53,247 bases of DNA. Origin: DATNPH01 sp036703315. Lineage in GTDB: Bacteria > Cyanobacteriota > Cyanobacteriia > Cyanobacteriales > Coleofasciculaceae. The translations under genes were made by a program, and so were the position numbers. The stretch lies in contig DATNPH010000053.1 in NCBI GenBank assembly GCA_036703315.1, positions 1 through 53,247 on the forward strand, read 5' to 3'. This document shows positions 34,098-43,160 of this stretch, piece by piece. The notes under the pieces were generated by a model that was not told the DNA's origin, searched no databases, and was given only the letters and a program-made list of their open reading frames with translations. Every line of letters begins with the position of its first letter. Position 1 is the first letter of the stretch.

Positions 34098-34769
34098 GAT
34101 TACTGTCTTCACAAACGTTGGATTGGCTGGGTCAGGCTCGATTTTTTTCCGTAACCGTGCTACATGGGTATCTACGACCCGTTCATCTCCAAAAAAATCA
34201 TCACCCCACAGTTTGTCAATTAACTGGCTGCGGTTCCAAACTCGACCAGGTTGACTGATAAAGGTCGCCAACAGATTAAATTCTAGAGTTGTCAAATCTA
34301 GCACTTCTGACTCTCCAGACTCCTGTTGGCATGTCGCTGTGCGCTGATCCACATCAACAGCAAAATGTTGGGTGTGGTAGACCAGATGCTGACCCCCATG
34401 ACGCAAACTGCGCCGTAGTAGTGCCCGGACTCTAGCAACCAGTTCTGTAGGACTAAACGGTTTAACTAGGTAATCATCCGCACCAGTCGATAGACCAATA
34501 ACGCGGTCAATTTCCTCACCTCTAGCGGTCAACATCAAAATAAATGGGTCTTTCGTACCTGGCTTTTGCCGGATTCTGGCACATACCTCTAGCCCATCCA
34601 AACCAGGAAGCATCAAATCTAAAATAATGACATCGGGTTGTTGTTTCCCAAACGCCTGCAAGGCGGCTAGCCCATCACGGCACCAATGGCAGGAAAACCC
34701 TTCTCTTTCTAGAGTCAGCTGGATGAGCTTGGCAATTTCCGGTTCATCCTCGACAATTAAAATTTCCAT
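34059..34769 (-). CDS. OmpR/PhoB-family response regulator
   Basis: 236 residues: receiver (phosphoacceptor Asp in IILDLMLPGLDG, Lys in LVKPFSP) followed by a winged-helix DNA-binding domain (RVVDTHVARLRKKIE, IGVGYKFE). It is probably the transcriptional partner of the downstream histidine kinase and binds tandem repeats in promoters. The target genes are unknown. Its 3' end is part of a duplicated segment. The ATG is unambiguous. Confidence 0.93.
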   Translation of the reverse strand: MEILIVEDEPEIAKLIQLTLEREGFSCHWCRDGLAALQAFGKQQPDVIILDLMLPGLDGLEVCARIRQKPGTKDPFILMLTARGEEIDRVIGLSTGADDYLVKPFSPTELVARVRALLRRSLRHGGQHLVYHTQHFAVDVDQRTATCQQESGESEVLDLTTLEFNLLATFISQPGRVWNRSQLIDKLWGDDFFGDERVVDTHVARLRKKIEPDPANPTFVKTVIGVGYKFEDSAVA

Positions 34770-35179
34770 AAGCTTACGACTGAGTTATAAGCAACTAAAT
34801 ACTAATTAGCCTATCTGTGATCGCTCTAGCAATAACAGCTTTCTCTGGATAGACTGATGCTGCTTATTTTCTGCTTTCCGTATCTGGATAAATAGAATGA
34901 CCCAAAATTGACTAAAACTGGGCGTTTTTATGGATGCGATCGCATCTCTACGCCTCCCCAAAATCATCTCAATAAAGTTTAATAATTAGAATTTATTTGG
35001 TTTCAATTCCAGCTTAAGCCTGGGTTCATAAAACTAAACACACTGACAAAATTCATCAAAATTTATATTTTATTATTTGTGTTTTATTATTGATATTTTC
35101 GCTACCGGATAATAGCTTCTTCTCAATTCAATTAGCCATTAGCACTTTTAAAGTGAAATGGTATCAAACGCTAGGTCCG

Positions 35180-35201
35180 GACGGGGTGTCATCACCCCGT
35201 C
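35180..35201. terminator. Perfect hairpin downstream of cphA
   Basis: GACGGGGTG, loop TCAT, CACCCCGTC: a 9-bp perfect stem 24 bp past the cphA stop. It lacks a following T-run, so termination is plausible but not certain. The rest of 34770-35224 (upstream of the response regulator) is A+T-rich and shows no gene. Confidence 0.5.
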
Positions 35202-35224
35202 TACTAAGCTCCAACTACACTCAG

Positions 35225-37909
35225 TTATACCTTATTGACCACAGATGGCTTGACACTCACTTGGGTATCAACGGCTATCGGCTGAGATACATCCTCTGGC
35301 AGGGGGTGACGCACCTTAATCAGGTTGATGGCGCGGCTGACACTTTCAGGGAGAATCACTACTAAACTGCCTGCGGCAGCCTGATCTAAAGCCGTGTTAA
35401 TCGCGTCTGTTTCCTGGAGGATAGTTTCATATTGGCAATTAGGATTTTCTTGAACTATCCCCTTAGAAATTAACTCAGATGCTTGACCACTCGGCCGTCC
35501 CCGGAGGTCATCATCCTCTTTGATGATAATTCGGTCAAAGATTTTCGCAGAAAGTTTTCCGAGTTCAATGAAATCTTCATCGCGGCGATCGCCGGGACCC
35601 CCAACCACCCCAATGCGCTTTCCGGGCCAATTACGCACAAAACCGCCTAGTGCCTCATAACTGGCAGCATTGTGAGCATAATCAACAAGAGCGTGGTAGT
35701 GACCAAGATTAAACAAATTCATCCGTCCTGGCGTCTGCTCGGCAGAAGCTCGGAATGTTGCCAGCGCCGCTCGAATGCTTTCAATCGAGACTCCCTGAGC
35801 GAATGCGGCAAGACTTGCCGCTAGCGTATTCGCAATCATAAAGGGTGCCCGTCCCTGCATCGTCACCGGTAGATTCACCGCTTGCTCAATTCGCAGTGTC
35901 CAGTCACCTTTGAGAATTGACAGATAGCCATTCTCATACACGGCTGCCAAACCACCACCATGCGTGTGATTTTGCACCAACTCATTCGCTGGGTTCATTG
36001 AGAAATAAGCCACCTGACCTTTCACCTGCTTCGCCATTTCCGCCACTAAGGGATCATCCGCATTGAGAACGGCATAACCCTTGGGACTAACGGCTTCTAC
36101 CACGACACTCTTGAGGCGAGCCATCTGTTCGATCGTGTCGATGTCCCCAATTCCCAAGTGGTCAGCCGCGACATTCAAGACGACGCCAACGTCACAAGTC
36201 TCAAATGCTAAGCCCGAACGCAGGATTCCGCCCCGTGCCGTCTCCAGCACCGCCACCTCAACCGTGGGGTCTTTGAGAATCACCTGAGCACTTTGAGGGC
36301 CAGTTGTATCGCCTTTTTCCACCAAATGCTCATCAATATAAATGCCATCAGTGGTTGTGTAACCGACAACCTGTCCGGTTTGCCGATAAATATGGGCAAT
36401 CAAGCGCGTCGTTGTCGTTTTTCCGTTTGTGCCTGTGATCGAAATGATGGGAATACGACCTGTTTGACCGTTGGGGAACAGCATATCCATTACGGGTGCT
36501 GCCACATTCCGAGGCAAACCTTGGCTTGGACAGACATGCATTCGGAAGCCTGGAGCCGCATTCACTTCTACAATCACGCCATCGACTTCCCGCAGTGGCT
36601 TGGTGATATCAGGCGTCACAACATCAATGCCAGCAATATCCAGACCAATTATTTTGGCAACCCGCTGTGCTAACCAGATATTTTCTGGGTGGACATCATC
36701 GGTGCGGTCTACGGCAATGCCACCAGTGCTGAGGTTAGCCGTTGCTCGCAGATAACAAACTTCTCCTTGCTTCAGCACGGTTTCCAATGTGTATCCTTGG
36801 CGGTGCAAGAGCGAAAAGCTGTTGCGGTCTACGATAATCTTGGTGAGAACGTTATCGTGTCCTTCACCACGATTTGGGTCTCTGTTTGTTTGTTCGATCA
36901 GTTCCTCAATTGTGGACTTGCCATCCCCGACCACATGAGCAGGAACTCGCTCCGCCACCGCCACAAGTTTGCCGTTGATTACTAAAATCCGATGGTCACG
37001 ACCGGGATAAAAGCGTTCAACAATTACCCCTCGTGAAATCTCCCTGGCAACATCGTAGGCTTGTTCCGCCTCTTGCCAGCTTTGGATATCAATTGTGATC
37101 CCCCGTCCATGATTGCCATCCAGGGGCTTAATTACAATTGGGTAGCCACCAACATCTTCGATCGCGGCTTCCAATTCGTCCATGTAGTAGATTACTGTAC
37201 CCCGAGGCACTGGCACACCAGCATCACGCAGAATTTGTTTAGTACCTTCTTTATCACAGGCTAACTCAACCGCCAAAATCCCCGAGTAGTCGCTCAAAGT
37301 TGCCTGAATTCGCTTCTGATGCACACCATAGCCTAACTGGATCATGGCTCTGGCAGACAGAGGCATCCAGGGAATACCTCTAGCTTCTGCTTCTTTCACG
37401 AGCGTTTCTGTGCTAGGACCTAAGGCTGCATCACGAGCCAGGTTTCCCAGATCCTTTAAGTCTTGCTCTAATTCACTTTGATGGTAAGTACCAGTATCTA
37501 CAAGACTTTGGCACACCCGCACAGCCGCCTTGGCTGCATAGCGACCTGCTTGCTCATCCTGGTACTCAAAGACGACCTGATACACTCCCGGTGTTGCTGT
37601 CTCCCTGGTGCGACCAAATCCCATCCGCATTCCAGCCAATGTTTGCAGTTCCAAGGCAACATGTTCGATGATATGCCCCATCATCGTGCCTCTAGCCACA
37701 CGACTTAGGAAACCACCCGGAACCCCAGGGGAACAGAAGTGTTCCTCCAAACTGGGTAGCGCAGTAACTAGTCCCTCGTAGAAGCCTGGGATCTCGTTAG
37801 AGGGTTTGTTTGCTAGTTCCTCTAAATCGAGACGCATAACGACGAGTTGATGGCGTCGAATACTCCAATAGTTAGGACCACGTAACGTCTGGATTTTTAG
37901 AATTCTCAT
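35225..37909 (-). CDS. cphA: Cyanophycin synthetase
   Basis: 894 residues from the ATG at 37909 (MRILKIQTLRGPNYWS is the classic start). Polymerises Asp and Arg into the storage polymer multi-L-arginyl-poly-L-aspartate, using ATP. Order: N-terminal domain (1-~160), ATP-grasp domain (~219-475; KPLDGNHGRG at 261-270), and a Mur-ligase-like domain with P-loop GTNGKT at 493-498, followed by DYAHN and the Mur C-terminal fold. Length and architecture match full cyanobacterial CphA1. cphB lies upstream on the same strand, 816 bp away, so independent promoters are likely. Confidence 0.96.
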   Translation of the reverse strand: MRILKIQTLRGPNYWSIRRHQLVVMRLDLEELANKPSNEIPGFYEGLVTALPSLEEHFCSPGVPGGFLSRVARGTMMGHIIEHVALELQTLAGMRMGFGRTRETATPGVYQVVFEYQDEQAGRYAAKAAVRVCQSLVDTGTYHQSELEQDLKDLGNLARDAALGPSTETLVKEAEARGIPWMPLSARAMIQLGYGVHQKRIQATLSDYSGILAVELACDKEGTKQILRDAGVPVPRGTVIYYMDELEAAIEDVGGYPIVIKPLDGNHGRGITIDIQSWQEAEQAYDVAREISRGVIVERFYPGRDHRILVINGKLVAVAERVPAHVVGDGKSTIEELIEQTNRDPNRGEGHDNVLTKIIVDRNSFSLLHRQGYTLETVLKQGEVCYLRATANLSTGGIAVDRTDDVHPENIWLAQRVAKIIGLDIAGIDVVTPDITKPLREVDGVIVEVNAAPGFRMHVCPSQGLPRNVAAPVMDMLFPNGQTGRIPIISITGTNGKTTTTRLIAHIYRQTGQVVGYTTTDGIYIDEHLVEKGDTTGPQSAQVILKDPTVEVAVLETARGGILRSGLAFETCDVGVVLNVAADHLGIGDIDTIEQMARLKSVVVEAVSPKGYAVLNADDPLVAEMAKQVKGQVAYFSMNPANELVQNHTHGGGLAAVYENGYLSILKGDWTLRIEQAVNLPVTMQGRAPFMIANTLAASLAAFAQGVSIESIRAALATFRASAEQTPGRMNLFNLGHYHALVDYAHNAASYEALGGFVRNWPGKRIGVVGGPGDRRDEDFIELGKLSAKIFDRIIIKEDDDLRGRPSGQASELISKGIVQENPNCQYETILQETDAINTALDQAAAGSLVVILPESVSRAINLIKVRHPLPEDVSQPIAVDTQVSVKPSVVNKV

Positions 37910-38725
37910 AGAAACTTTCGAGGGTGGTGATTCACAAGGGTAGAAAGGAAGCCCAAACAAGCAATTACAACATAAGATGTGTCTTTAAGTGACTATTCTG
38001 AACGGTGTAAGCTGAGCGGCATGTTGGAACTGCCAAAATCATTAAATTAGGCAAGCAGAGTTTACTAATCCTTTCATTTTGACGCAAGCTAGCTTTTATA
38101 GAACACAACAGCTTTAAACAAGCTGCTGCGAAGCCTGCTAAGCCAGAGTAATCAGAAGAACACAGTGTCCTCCCGAAAAAAGCAGAATAGGAAAATTTTT
38201 TTTGCTAGGCAAAGCTCTGTTGAGATACAACAGATTTTAGATTAGACCGATTACACCTCCAACCAATAAACTCGGCGGATAATAAGGTGGTCACTATCAG
38301 TAAGTAATTGCTTCATCTTACGTTACCTTGCTGAATCTTTGAATTACCGCCGCTCTCATCTATTTTTAGTGACCACTAGTTTCTATCTTTAAAAAGCTCT
38401 TAAACTGTTCATGGAGAACAGTTTTATTCAAATCTTTAGTAATTGTGCCCAAGATTGGGCAGTGACTGTACCAGAGTCCATTGCTAGTAGGCTGTTCCAC
38501 ATTTAAGAAAGCCTACAGGCAATCATCAAGAGTATTGCTGCCACTAGGTTTTCCCTTTTTGGCTTTTGAGGCGTGTTAGCTCTCGCGGGACGTAGTCCGA
38601 CTAGGAGGTTTTCCCGATGGTCTTTTAGTCATCGGTCTCCTCCCAGCTTAAGTAACGCCTTGACTTTTGACTTGCTTCGTGTATTTACGGCGTCTCGTGC
38701 GCTGAAAAATTTAGAGAGTGGGGAG
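37910..38725. other. 816-bp cphA-cphB intergenic region with a 9-bp palindrome
   Basis: No convincing coding frame. A perfect palindrome AAACTGTTC-ATGGA-GAACAGTTT is at 38402-38424, about 500 bp upstream of cphA and 300 bp downstream of cphB; it could be an operator or a 3' structure. A weaker imperfect hairpin lies around 38603-38643. I looked for the NtcA pattern GTA-N8-TAC and saw no clear match. Confidence 0.5.
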
Positions 38726-39538
38726 TCAGCACTCATGGGGAATCAGGCAACGCTTATGTAAATGGTAGCGATCGCCGTAACTGAGAATGTGCACCCGCAG
38801 ATTATGGAGACTCAAGGGATCAGTCGCGCCAACATCAGGGTAATTGGTATGAATCATTTCCCCGGGATCGATAATCGTCACGGTACCTTTACCCATCACC
38901 TGCAATAAACCATCTCTTTCAAACAAGGCGCAGGTATCTTCATCAATGCCTAATCCTAACCGTTCAGGATGTGCTGCCACGGCGCTCATCAATCGCGCCA
39001 TCCGATTCCGATTGTGAAAATGTTGATCCACAATCACCTCTGGGATGATCCCTAGTCCCATTGCCATGTCCACTAGAGAACGGTTCGGTGACTCACCACT
39101 GCCACCGCCGGCAATCATATGGTGACCCATGACGGCTGCACCGGCACTTGTGCCTGCCAGGGTAATCTCACCCTTTTGCACTCGTTGCCGCATTTTTTCC
39201 ATTAAGGGTGTGTCTGCCAACAAACCACATAAGCGCAGTTGATCCCCACCGGTCAAGAATACGCCAGTACACTCTTCAACATATTCCTGGTTGTAGGGAT
39301 CTTCCGCTTGCACGCGATCGCGGATGTCTAGCACCCTGATCTCCTTGGCTCCCATACCTTCGAAAATTTGCTGGTAGCGATCGCCAATAATCGTCGGTTC
39401 TCGCGAAGCCGATGGAATAATTGCCAGACGAGAATCTAACGACCCAGCACGCCCAAAAAACGTGTGTAGGATCTCTCGTCCATGAACTTTGTCTTCAGCG
39501 CCGCCGATAACCAAAACAGCGGTTTTAGATTGAGGCAT
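38726..39538 (-). CDS. cphB: Cyanophycinase
   Basis: 270 residues from the ATG at 39538 (MPQSKTAVLVIGGAEDKVHG). Intracellular serine peptidase (S51 family) that cleaves cyanophycin to beta-Asp-Arg dipeptides. The active-site triad corresponds to Ser131 (GTSAGAAVM), His173 (VDQHFHNRN) and Glu200 (LGIDEDTC). Upstream in-frame ATGs exist, but this start matches the known Synechocystis protein. Same strand as cphA, forming the storage-polymer locus with synthesis and degradation genes together. Confidence 0.95.
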   Translation of the reverse strand: MPQSKTAVLVIGGAEDKVHGREILHTFFGRAGSLDSRLAIIPSASREPTIIGDRYQQIFEGMGAKEIRVLDIRDRVQAEDPYNQEYVEECTGVFLTGGDQLRLCGLLADTPLMEKMRQRVQKGEITLAGTSAGAAVMGHHMIAGGGSGESPNRSLVDMAMGLGIIPEVIVDQHFHNRNRMARLMSAVAAHPERLGLGIDEDTCALFERDGLLQVMGKGTVTIIDPGEMIHTNYPDVGATDPLSLHNLRVHILSYGDRYHLHKRCLIPHEC

Positions 39539-39941
39539 CCTAGTTCCTTGGTGTTGAGATTCTATCTGCAGCATTTTGTCGATTATGGGCATAAGGTGAG
39601 TCAACGGCGCTTAATGGAGTTTGTTGTTAAGAATGCTTTATACAGATTCTGACTTTGGCTGATTTAGTCAGTCGGCTTTGCCTGACCGAAACTCCACAGC
39701 CATTGAATGTGTATTGAGTTTGTTAGCAACATTAACTGACACTATCTACTTTAGGTCTGTAAGCAATGCTATATATTTAACTTTCCAGCTTATAAAAAAA
39801 CGCTCTCTAATTAGCAACTTTTTCCCCTCAAAGTGTTATGATTTACGAATAATGCCATATCCGGCAAATAATTTATCATCATATCCTCACATTTCCTAAT
39901 TTCGTAGGCAGCCGATTGTTCTGACGTTTGATGATACCCTA
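39539..39941. other. 403-bp divergent region between cphB and trmD
   Basis: Promoter region for both genes. A+T-rich, no RNA gene or clear repeat recognised. Confidence 0.4.
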
Positions 39942-40646
39942 GTGCGCTTTGATGTTATTACACTATTTCCCGATTTCTTCGCCTCTCCCCTGGATTCGGG
40001 ACTGCTAGGTAAAGCGCTGCGTCAACAAATCGCCGAAGTGTATTGCGTCAATCCCCGCGACTTCGCGACAGACAAACACCGACGAGTTGATGATGAACCC
40101 TACGGCGGCGGAGTCGGAATGTTACTGAAACCTGAGCCAATTTTTGCGGCTGTGGAGTCGTTGCCGAGTTTACCCCGACGCGATGTCATCTTGATGACAC
40201 CTCAGGGGCATCCGATGAACCAGCCGTTGTTGAAAGAATTGGCGACAAGTTATGACCAACTGGTAGTCATCTGTGGGCACTACGAAGGCGTCGATGAACG
40301 GGTGTTGCACTTAGTGACGCGCGAGGTGTCTTTGGGCGATTTTATCTTGACATGTGGGGAAATCCCAGCACTAGCGTTAATCAATGGTGTTGTGCGATTG
40401 CTACCCGGAACAGTAGGTAAAGTCGAGTCGCTCAAAGCCGAAAGCTTTGAAGCGGGGTTGCTCGATTACCCTCAGTACACACGACCCGCTGAATTTCAGG
40501 GATGGAAGGTACCAGAGGTATTGTTGTCAGGGAATCATGCTGAAATTGCTCGCTGGCGCACAGAACAGCAAATTCAGAGAACTCGCGATCGCCGGCCTGA
40601 TTTATACACCAACTGGGTGAAGCAGTCCAACGGTGAGCTTGAATAA
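39942..40646 (+). CDS. trmD: tRNA (guanine-N1-)-methyltransferase
   Basis: 234 residues. Methylates G37 of tRNAs using S-adenosylmethionine, preventing frameshifts. The start is a GTG (RFDVITLFPDFF follows); the ATG 11 bp upstream is out of frame and quickly stopped. Family motifs are present: DDEPYGGGVGMLLKPEP, ICGHYEGVDERV and the trefoil-knot segment LGDFILTCGEIPAL ... RLLPGTVG, where most homologues have SGGE in place of TCGE. Confidence 0.95.
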   Translation: MRFDVITLFPDFFASPLDSGLLGKALRQQIAEVYCVNPRDFATDKHRRVDDEPYGGGVGMLLKPEPIFAAVESLPSLPRRDVILMTPQGHPMNQPLLKELATSYDQLVVICGHYEGVDERVLHLVTREVSLGDFILTCGEIPALALINGVVRLLPGTVGKVESLKAESFEAGLLDYPQYTRPAEFQGWKVPEVLLSGNHAEIARWRTEQQIQRTRDRRPDLYTNWVKQSNGELE

Positions 40647-40850
40647 GATAGGAGGCAGCAGGTTACAAGCATCACGCCTAAGCCACTCAAAAGTCACAAG
40701 TCAAAAAGGGGAAATGTAATAGTCAAAGACTCTTGGCTACTGCCTTTATCCTTTCTTAAATGTAGAACAGCTTATTCATACAACTCGACCCGGTGAATGC
40801 CCAAGAGCCAACGTAAAGTTACTCAGCAGCACGGCGAGGTAACATCTAAA

Positions 40851-41912
40851 ATGCGACAAAAAATAAACTTGAAGTTCCTGTTTGCGACAGCCCTTTCTTT
40901 TGCCCTAATCAATAGCGTAGAGTTACAGACGCCTAGTAATGATTGGGGATCGTGGGTCAATACCAGTAACGCTGCCTATGCTAGAAGTAGCGGTGGACGT
41001 AGTGGCGGTGGTTCATTTCGGGGTTCCCGTTCTGGAGGTGGTCAGTCTTCAGGCTCCCGTTCTAACGACAGTGACAATGGCTCTTCGAATCGGAATGCTG
41101 ACCCAGGCTACTATCGCAACAATCCAGGTTACGGTGGTGGTACTAACGTGATTGTAGTTCCGGGGGGCGGCGGTTACTACGGGGGCAGCCATAGTTCAGG
41201 ATTTGGAATTTTGCCCATGCTCCTGGTGCTAGGTCTGTTTGGTGTGATTGCGCTGCTGGTGATCTCACATCAGCTACGAAAGTCTAAGAGTAATGGCAAC
41301 GGCTATGCCCCTAATGCCTTCTCTGACGAGAGCACTGAGATAGACAATGACATAGTAACGATTAGCCAAGTCCAGGTAGCTCTGCTTGCTCAAACCAAAG
41401 GTGTTCAATCTCAGCTATCGGAACTGACGCTGAGAGTTGATACAAACACACCTGAAGGATTGCTTGAACTCCTTCAAGAATCAGCTTTGCTACTGCTACG
41501 CAATCCTGAAAACTGGAGCCATACCTTAGCCAGTTCACAAAGTCTCCCAATCGATAAAGCGGAACAGCTTTTTAACCAACTCTCCTTGCAAAAGCGCAGC
41601 AATTTTAGTGCTGAAACCCTGACTAATATTGGGGGCGCAATTCAGCGCAAAGATGCGGTGATTCCGGGTTTAGAAGAAGACCCAGCGGCTTATATTGTGG
41701 TGACATTACTGGTGGGTACGGCACATGACAATCCTCTATTTAAGGACGTGCGATCAGCAGAGGCACTGAAAGAAGCACTAGAGAAAGTAGCATCTGTGCC
41801 CGTTGACTATCTGTTAAAGTTTGAACTGCTCTGGAGTCCTCAGGTTGAGGAAGATAGCCTTACCTATGATGAGCTATTGACCGAGTACACAGATATGGTT
41901 CAGATCGCGTAA
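40851..41912 (+). CDS. DUF1517 family membrane protein with Gly/Ser-rich N-terminus
   Basis: 353 residues from the ATG at 40851, chosen for the signal-like start MRQKINLKFLFATALSFAL and the GAGGT upstream; an in-frame ATG at 40797 would add 18 residues. After the signal comes a strongly Gly/Ser/Arg-rich stretch (SGGRSGGGSFRGSRSGGG). A membrane helix (LPMLLVLGLFGVIALLVIS) follows, then a ~190-residue DUF1517 domain beginning IDNDIVTISQVQVAL. Function is unknown; relatives occur in cyanobacteria and plastids. The next gene is a soluble duplicate of the C-terminal domain. Confidence 0.83.
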   Translation: MRQKINLKFLFATALSFALINSVELQTPSNDWGSWVNTSNAAYARSSGGRSGGGSFRGSRSGGGQSSGSRSNDSDNGSSNRNADPGYYRNNPGYGGGTNVIVVPGGGGYYGGSHSSGFGILPMLLVLGLFGVIALLVISHQLRKSKSNGNGYAPNAFSDESTEIDNDIVTISQVQVALLAQTKGVQSQLSELTLRVDTNTPEGLLELLQESALLLLRNPENWSHTLASSQSLPIDKAEQLFNQLSLQKRSNFSAETLTNIGGAIQRKDAVIPGLEEDPAAYIVVTLLVGTAHDNPLFKDVRSAEALKEALEKVASVPVDYLLKFELLWSPQVEEDSLTYDELLTEYTDMVQIA

Positions 41913-41923
41913 AGAAACTCCGA

Positions 41924-42514
41924 ATGATTCAAACTAACGAACTAGACAACGATATCGTCACCGTCAGTAAGTTACAGGTTGCCCTACGCAGTTCGGTTCA
42001 TTCTCTGCAATCTGAGCTGTCTGAACTCTCGCTCGAAGCCGATACTCAAAACCCTGAAGGGTTGAGTCAGTTACTGGAAGCTTCGGCTCTGGCACTACTC
42101 AGAAATTCGGAAAACTGGACTCATGTTTTGGGGAGTTCCCAGACAATTTCGACGCGAGAGGAAGCCGAAACAATTTTCAAGCGTCTTTCCATTGAGGAGC
42201 GCAGCAAGTTCAGCGCCGAAACCCTGACCAACATTAATGGCAAAATTCGGCAGCGAGAATTGGTCGAATCTAATCCAGATGAAGAACCAGGAGCTTACAT
42301 TGTAGTGACGTTGCTAATTGGGACTGCCGATGATCAGCCTTTGTTTACACAAATTGACTCGGCACAAGCAATGCAGGAAGCCCTAAAAAAAGTCGCCTCA
42401 ATGCGCTGTGACTATCTGATGGTGTTTGAGCTGCTCTGGAGTCCGCAAGTGGAAACTGATACGCTTACTAAAGCGGAGCTAGCAACGGAGTACGCTGATT
42501 TGGTTGCAATCTAA
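41924..42514 (+). CDS. DUF1517 family protein, soluble paralogue
   Basis: 196 residues, aligned over the full length with the C-terminal domain of the preceding gene (LDNDIVTVSKLQVAL, RSKFSAETLTNI, GAYIVVTLLIGTA, FELLWSPQVE). It has no signal peptide and no membrane helix. It starts 12 bp after the upstream stop, so the two are co-transcribed. A tandem duplication with loss of the N-terminal targeting part is the simplest explanation. Confidence 0.83.
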   Translation: MIQTNELDNDIVTVSKLQVALRSSVHSLQSELSELSLEADTQNPEGLSQLLEASALALLRNSENWTHVLGSSQTISTREEAETIFKRLSIEERSKFSAETLTNINGKIRQRELVESNPDEEPGAYIVVTLLIGTADDQPLFTQIDSAQAMQEALKKVASMRCDYLMVFELLWSPQVETDTLTKAELATEYADLVAI

Positions 42515-42625
42515 AGAATCCTGAAGTGATTCGCCTTGATTGAATAATCACGTTATAAGCCGTATAGCTTAGACCAAAGGTTGAAATAGCAGTGATCGCT
42601 GTCTCTGGTTGCGACTTAAGAGGCT

Positions 42626-42840
42626 AATTGAAGAAGGCAGAAGGCAGAAGAAGGAAGGCTTTTATAGAGCAATTAGACGGGGATTGGCGACCCCGCCCAA
42701 TTGCAAGCCTCCAAATCTTCGATTTGGAGGGGGCTTGAGACCCTTGCTCCATGAGAGGTCGCCGGAAGGTAGAAGCGAAGGGCATCAAAATCAATATAAA
42801 AGCCCTCTGCCTTCTACCTTCCGCCTTTCTTGGTCAATTT
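42626..42840. mobile_element. MITE-like element with ~42-bp imperfect terminal inverted repeats
   Basis: Left arm 42626-42667 (AATTGAAGAAGGCAGAAGGC onward) and right arm 42796-42840 are imperfect reverse complements. Between them lies a strong hairpin: CCTCCAAATC-TTC-GATTTGGAGG (42708-42730, 10-bp perfect stem) extended by CAAGC/GCTTG, and an outer GGCGACC/GGTCGCC pair. No transposase is present, and an open frame through it looks spurious. The remainder of the 42515-43160 gap shows no gene. Confidence 0.55.
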
Positions 42841-43160
42841 TTATAATCATAAAACTTAGTAATTGAGCAAGTCTTTTACAACTTTGGAAAAGGCTCTAAT
42901 TTGCTTATTTGGGCAATATAAGCCTATTAAGTTGAAGGCTTAACTTGCGAACTTTAGTTGTGCAAACATCGCAGCGAATGCAAACTATAGAATAATGATT
43001 CTTAATATATGGATTAATTGTCTGATATTAGACAATTAAGCTGCAATTTTTCATTAGGGGTAGTTTATTAAAGAAACTTAAAAAATTGAAGCCCCAAGAT
43101 AGCATCTACCTACTTTTTACAATTCATTTGCTGTTGAGCTTAAAAAATTAGCATCGCGAT

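Noticed and set aside
42609..42866. Open frame of 85 codons
   Set aside because: It runs through the MITE-like inverted-repeat element and reads as low-complexity Arg/Gly/Pro sequence.
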